Program-made: the position numbers and the translations under genes
Origin: Thozetella sp. PMI_491
Taxonomy: Eukaryota > Ascomycota > Sordariomycetes > Chaetosphaeriales > Chaetosphaeriaceae
Assembly (NCBI GenBank): GCA_021432635.1
Contig: MU270029.1
Span: forward strand, 804,575-868,574
Direction: 5' to 3'
Length of the DNA: 64,000 nucleotides
The notes under the pieces: generated by a model
Told to the model about the DNA's origin: nothing
Databases searched by the model: none
Seen by the model: the letters and a program-made list of their open reading frames with translations, nothing else
Shown here: positions 59,142 through 64,000 of the stretch, one piece after another
Layout of the letters: each line of letters opens with the position of its first letter
Position numbering within the stretch: the first letter of the stretch is position 1

Positions 59142-61352
59142 TGTAGAGCACGAATTGATGCCATTTATACCGTTAATGAGGACTAACTCGTACTTTCACG
59201 CTTCTATCGGGTTTCTGAAGTCTATGCTTCGATCTCCGATCTCCGATGCTTGGTCTCCCAAAGTCCGAAGCCGTCATCCCAGGCAGCTTCGACTAACATC
59301 TCATCTCCGCGGAGGAAGAGGAGGCCTGATTGGAGCAACGCCTCAAGTCACATTGTTTCCAAAACTCGATCATCTGCTTTTACACCTGATTCACCGCCTT
59401 ACTAGGACGCTAAAGCACTGAGTCACTTGCGAGGTTTGCTGAGGTGGGCTTGAGATACGGATAATGAAGTTGCACTGCACGAGCGCTTCATTTTACAAAG
59501 ACGGTGTGAACGGCGATAGCTGGCTAAGCACGAACAAGTAGAAACTGAATGTTGCTGCATTTATAAGGTATACAGTGGCACTGTATCCTCACTTTAATAA
59601 TCGAAAAAGCCTTCCAGCTGATGCCAATCCTCTTACCGTCAAATTGTATGCCACACCTCGAGAAACCGGTTTCTTTATTTAGGATACGAAACATTACGAT
59701 GACTACAGACCTCCGTCGTCCTATCTTGCACCCTCTATCCTTCTACTGCCATAGCCCAGTAGGGCGAAATCCCTAGGCACTTTAAACATGCAATATTACG
59801 CAATGGGATGACGACAGACGGCTCGGGCCCGATTGCTGCCTCGAGTGAGACATGGAAACGAAATACCGCATGGGCGACAATGTTCATTCGAAAGGGGTTG
59901 GAAATGAATGAAGAGGAGGCCCATCTATCCATCACTTAGATTGCATGGTGAAGGGAAGTGGGCGGCGACGGATTGTTACATGCCATGCAGGATGGCTATA
60001 TAGGTAGTAGGGAACATCGCCTGGCGATAATCTAGAACTGCTACACAAGTTAGAGAGGATCGAAGTGTATAACCGAGGACTGAGCTCACTCTTCAACTTC
60101 GAACCAGTCCCTCTCCCAAGCTGCCCTGGGTATAATCTAACGACACGGGAGCGAGGTAGGGTGTCACCCTTTCAGGCGAGACTCTGGTATCCACGCCCCT
60201 TTCAATGGTATCACACGATGATTACGAACCTCCACACTAAGTCCCCTCGTGCCAATAGAGGAAGAGACGGGAAGAGGGGATGTAAGAGCTTATCTCGTTT
60301 GCAGCTGGCGCTGAGACACCCTGTAAGATTAGGATGGCGGTCTGTGTCGTCCTGGGAGGTTCGCTTGGAAGCCACGCCGTCGCGGCCGTGGCGGTCATGG
60401 AAGCCCGTTTCCAGGCTAGAAGACGACCGAACCCGTCCCCACAACAACGAGATGAATTCGGAGCTGATCCGACCTAGATGCTGCACCCAGCCGTGTTCGT
60501 CAACGGCCGTCGTCTGTCGCCAGTTCCATAAATAGCCCAGAAGCCCATGGCTTCCCCTCCAAGCTGCTGGGAGGGCGCCACCGCTAGTGGCCGGTCGACG
60601 TTTATCCGGTTCTCCCGCGCCCAAGCGAAAGCCAAGACAGCCGATCGACCCGCCGGCGGGTGCTCCGATTGACCGGGCTCAGCAACTTAGCCGCCCCATT
60701 ATATATGACACCGACGGGTCGACGGTCCCAAGGGATGCGGCTACCTTGGCAGGGCGGATGGTGGCCGTCGCATGTGACGAACAGTCTGTTTATGCATGGG
60801 GCCGGATTGATCGTATGCATGCCTGTGGGTTGCATCGACCAAGGGCAAGCGTGGCTGTTGACCACCAAGAGGCGTCACATCCTTGCCCTCCTAGGCTCCC
60901 ACGATGGTCACATCATACCGGGTATATGTGCGTATGTGCGATGCGTGCATTTTCGTCATGTTGGGCCGGCCGAAGCGACGATCTGGCTGCGTCTCGCTAG
61001 CTGATCTTTCTCCAACTTTTGGTGTTTCGTTTCACCCCTCCTATTTCTCCATCTTGATCGACGCCACCCGGCCGCGTCCCGCGGGCCTGAGAGCCTCAGC
61101 ACGGATCCCGTGGTCGCAATGACGCCCGCGTTATAGCTCGATGGCCAAGACGCCTGGTTGGCTACCGCATCACCACACTATTACTCAGCCAAGCACGTCC
61201 AATGTTGGGCGTGGACCGGCGGAGCGCAACTGTCTCAGATTGGCATCCTCCAACGTGGTCATTCGAACTTTTTAGTTCGACTCTCCCGCCGTCATCTCCC
61301 CTTGAAAGACAAGCAAAATCCACAATCTCACGAAGAGAACCCCCCTCGGGCA
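59142..61352. other. Long intergenic region, no supported gene
   Basis: About 2.2 kb between the divergent flavin-reductase-like and UDP-glycosyltransferase genes. Frames on both strands lack recognisable domains and overlap each other. No RNA gene or repeat was identified. Confidence 0.45.
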
Positions 61353-63114
61353 ATGGGAGATGGAATGGGGTCCATGTCGCCGCCACGCAAGGTCCTCCTC
61401 GTCACCAACTCAGAGCACGGCCAGGCCAATGTCTACCTCGCTGTCAGCTATGCGCTCCTCACCCTCCCGGACGAGGACGTTGAGGTGCATTTCGCCTCAT
61501 TCGCGCCTGCCGAGAAGAATGTGGCTCTCATAACCCAGTTCGCCCGGGAGGCAAAGCCCACTGCCCGCCCCATCGTCTTTCACACAATCGACGGGCCAAG
61601 CATGCAGGAGGCTTGGTCCCGCCCCGAGATCGCAGCGGAGCGAGCGGCGTTGAACGATGAGACGAACTTTGTGCACGCCATCCGGAGGACTTGGCTCCTC
61701 CTCCGCATAACGATGCCGTGGTCAGGCTCCGAGTTCCTGCAGGTCTTCCGGTCGGTCACGGATATTGTCCAGACCGTGCAGCCGCATGTCACCGCCGTCG
61801 ACCCGGCCTTCGCTCCGGGACTGACGGCTCTGAGCTCCCTCAAGATCAAGTTTGTCATCTTGTCACCCAACACAATCAAAGACTTTGCCATGGCTTTGCA
61901 GCCGAACGGCGAGCCGCTCTGGAAATACCCATGGTACCCACACCACCCGCAGGCCGTCTCCCTCGCGGCGCACAGTGGACTCTGACCGTGTGACAGTGTT
62001 GGTTTAGCGTACGACTACCCGCTACCGTGGTACCAAGTGCCCATGAACATCTTTCTCATCGTGGTCCTGGTGTTATGCGGCCTCCTGGATCCCCACCGCC
62101 GCTCGGTGCAGCGCTATATTTCAGACCACGCCGATGGCGCGAAACTGACTACGCTGAACGACTTGAGTTTCAACACCAAGCGGGCCATCAAGTTTCTTGT
62201 GGCGAACAAGAAGGAGCTTGAGTTCCCTCTCCAGGTCATCCCACCCCATATTATCCAATGCGGTCCGATGATTCGACCCGCTAGGCCCGTGGACGAGGTA
62301 GACCCGGACTTGGCCAAGTGGCTGACGAAGGGGCCGACCGTGTACATCAACCTAGGCACGCACGCCATCTTCTCTGAGGCATTCGCGCTCGAGATGGCCA
62401 AGTCCATACGCATGCTGCTGGACCAGGCCAGCGCCTCGCTTTGGCTCAACAAGGGCTTGGCTAACCTGCAGGTTTTGTGGAAGCTGAAGACCGATGGGAA
62501 GTACGAGGTCGGCGTGCCAGGCAGCCGGATCTACGACATTATCGGGAGGGAACTCGACGCGGGCATCGTGCGCGTAGTTAGTTGGATTAAGCCAGAGCCG
62601 ACAGCCTTGTTCGAGAAAGGCACCATCGTGTGTGCCGTACATCACGGCGGGGCGAACTCATTCCTTGAGGTGGCTAGGTGAGAGAGAGAGCGTCTGCGGT
62701 AGTAGAGTGACGGCTAACCGTTCCGCCTTCTATTTTAGCGCCGGAGTGCCGATGGTAGTGCTCCCCGCCTGGATGGATTGCTACGACTTCGCTAGGCGGG
62801 CGGAGGTGCTCGGCATCGGGCGGTGGGGAAACCGGACCGCCCTCCAGGAGTGCAGGGCCGAGGAGCTGGGGCCGATCCTGGCCGAGATCCTCGTTGGTGG
62901 GCGCTACTCGAGATACGCAAGCCGAGCTAAGGAACTCGCCGACGTCTGCAAAAAGGACGGCGGCGGTAGGCTGGTCGCGGCTAGATATATATTGGGCGAA
63001 ATCAGCAAGGATATCGAGGAAGAAGGGCGTATTGAGCTCGTCGAAGAGGCCGAGGCTAATGAAGGTTCTACGAGCGAGGAAACTCCACTTATGAATGGGC
63101 ATCATGAGGATTAG
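61353..63114 (+). CDS. GT1 UDP-glycosyltransferase, first splice junction unresolved
   Basis: UDP-sugar-dependent transferase acting on small molecules or lipids. Coding blocks are 61353 to about 61917, about 62012-62677 and 62739-63114. The N-terminal half has KVLLVTNSEHGQANVYLAVS, the acceptor-side Rossmann start, and KFVILSPNTIKD. The second block has YPLPWYQVPMNIFLIV, a hydrophobic segment that may be membrane-associated, and TVYINLGTHAIFSEAF. The donor-binding motif runs across the last intron as VHHGGANSFLEVASAGVPMV and VLPAWMDCYDFARRAEVLGI. The final junction is clean (AG+C). The first is not: the obvious 74-nt intron (GTACCC donor, TTTAG acceptor, CTGAC branch) leaves exon 2 one base out of frame. 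The only in-phase donor gives a 33-nt intron. Either a one-base error or a real frameshift is present. Confidence 0.75.
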
Positions 63115-63307
63115 AAGCTAGAGGCCGGCGGTGATCGCCCAATAGAGGCTCAAAACATACACAGATATGCAGATATGTACTCGTTCTGTTTTCTATAGCT
63201 GAATTCCATAATTTCGTATGGTCAATGGTGAAGATCATATCTTTGTGCATACCACAAGCCTACAGTCCGGTACTCACTCCCCGACCTGCGCCATGGCTGC
63301 TGGTTCT

Positions 63308-64000
63308 CTAAGGTAGGGATTCAACTCCCTCGCGTACTCCTTGCTCTAGCGAGATCCATCTGTCTCGTCCTGCCCACTTCTTAAGCAACCCTAGCACGTG
63401 AGCCTCGTTCCCCATTGTGGCCAGACAAGGGACCTGATTCGGGAGGTCATTCATGAACTGTCTGTCCGGGCACAGCCGGCGGAGAGCTTCGAGGACCGTA
63501 TTGACATTGAGTGGCTTTTCCCAGGCAAAGATCCGTTCGTTCTCCACCTCGGGGTCCAAGACAGCCGCAACATGGAGCGCTGAAACATCTTGGATATTGA
63601 CCTGGAGGCCTTCAGATAGGAGAGTCAGCCACTCTTCGAGATTGATCAATCAAAAAGGGCATAGAATGTAGTTATCACGGACTCACAGGGAGGCAGGAAC
63701 CCCAGAATGCCTGGGTCTCCGTTGTAAATACTGTGTATAAAGCTAGGTGTGCCTTTAAGGTGGCGCTTGTGTAGCACCGGCCCGATGACCACAGCCGGAT
63801 TCAGCACGTTGGCAGTGAACTGGGGCTTCTCATCCTCGAGAAATTTGAACAATGCCTTCTCTGCCGCCACCTTGCTAGCCCCGTACACGATGACGGTGCG
63901 CGTCACCTCGTACGGTGGCGGTGCCCACGCGGCCTGCACGGCGGACTCATTATAAGAGTCCGTCGTATACGTGGTCGGAATACCGGCCTTGGGGGTGAAC
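63308..64000 (-). CDS. Extended SDR (NAD-dependent epimerase/reductase), partial
   Basis: C-terminal part of an extended short-chain dehydrogenase related to dihydroflavonol reductases and aldehyde/ketone reductases; the 5' end, with the glycine-rich cofactor loop, lies beyond the right edge. Exons seen are 64000-63687 and 63609-63308, joined in phase 1 across a 77-nt intron to give FLPPCLQVNIQDVSALHVAA. The catalytic YxxxK is YGASK in VIVYGASKVAAEKALFKF. NVLNPAVVIGPVL is the conserved strand before the substrate loop, and DVSALHVAAVLDPEVENERI is the typical DVA(x)H block. The stop is at 63308. It is convergent with the glycosyltransferase, 193 bases apart; a shared pathway is possible but not shown. 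Confidence 0.85.

Noticed and set aside
63320-63360. A T-loop-like GGATTCAACTCC stretch suggesting a tRNA
   Set aside because: No matching acceptor stem or D and anticodon arms can be drawn, and it lies in the coding end of the SDR.

Overview
The window is nuclear DNA of a filamentous ascomycete, most likely a Sordariomycete. The evidence is the spliceosomal introns (mostly 47-90 nt, GT..AG, with CTGAC/CTAAC-like branch sites), the GC-rich coding sequence, and family members typical of Pezizomycotina: Zn(II)2Cys6 regulators, a patatin-NACHT-ankyrin protein, GH78/GH79 enzymes and a CYP65-like P450. It is a draft assembly, with one 110-base N gap inside an ankyrin repeat tract. All exon models below were built by hand from splice motifs and reading phase; none has transcript support.

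Left third (1-15 kb), GC-rich and mostly conserved: an ankyrin-repeat protein (minus strand), MIX23/Cid2 (mitochondrial intermembrane space), the NatA auxiliary subunit NAA15, a sphingoid long-chain-base kinase and the rRNA-processing protein RRP1. This looks like ordinary core genome.

Middle (15-44 kb), visibly less GC-rich and accessory in character: a patatin-NACHT-ankyrin NLR-type gene with near-identical ankyrin modules; then a short-chain dehydrogenase divergent from a Zn2Cys6 regulator; a secreted alpha-L-rhamnosidase (GH78); a seven-exon cytochrome P450; a second GH78 of the bacterial type with no signal peptide, divergent from an MFS sugar transporter; a secreted GH79 beta-glucuronidase-like enzyme; a secreted formylglycine-type sulfatase; and a small secreted protein. 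I read 20.6-43 kb as a candidate catabolic cluster for rhamnose-, glucuronate- and sulfate-bearing conjugates. Two substrates fit: a glycan such as arabinogalactan-protein side chains or an ulvan-like sulfated glycan, or plant glycoside/glucuronide/sulfate conjugates whose aglycone the P450 then oxidises. This is the main hypothesis of the window.

Right third (44-64 kb), GC-rich again: a zinc-type alcohol dehydrogenase/quinone oxidoreductase-like MDR protein, a GPI-type GH76 (Dfg5/Dcw1) cell-wall mannanase-like protein, an NCS1 nucleobase permease, a second Zn2Cys6 regulator, a flavin-reductase-like protein, a GT1 UDP-glycosyltransferase whose first splice junction does not keep frame, and the 3' part of an extended SDR (epimerase/reductase) that runs off the window. 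Long intergenic stretches carry homopolymers (T12 and C30 near position 200, A18 near 15170), a perfect 37-bp inverted repeat at 24.3 kb and short palindromes. No rRNA, tRNA, CRISPR array or intact transposon was recognised.
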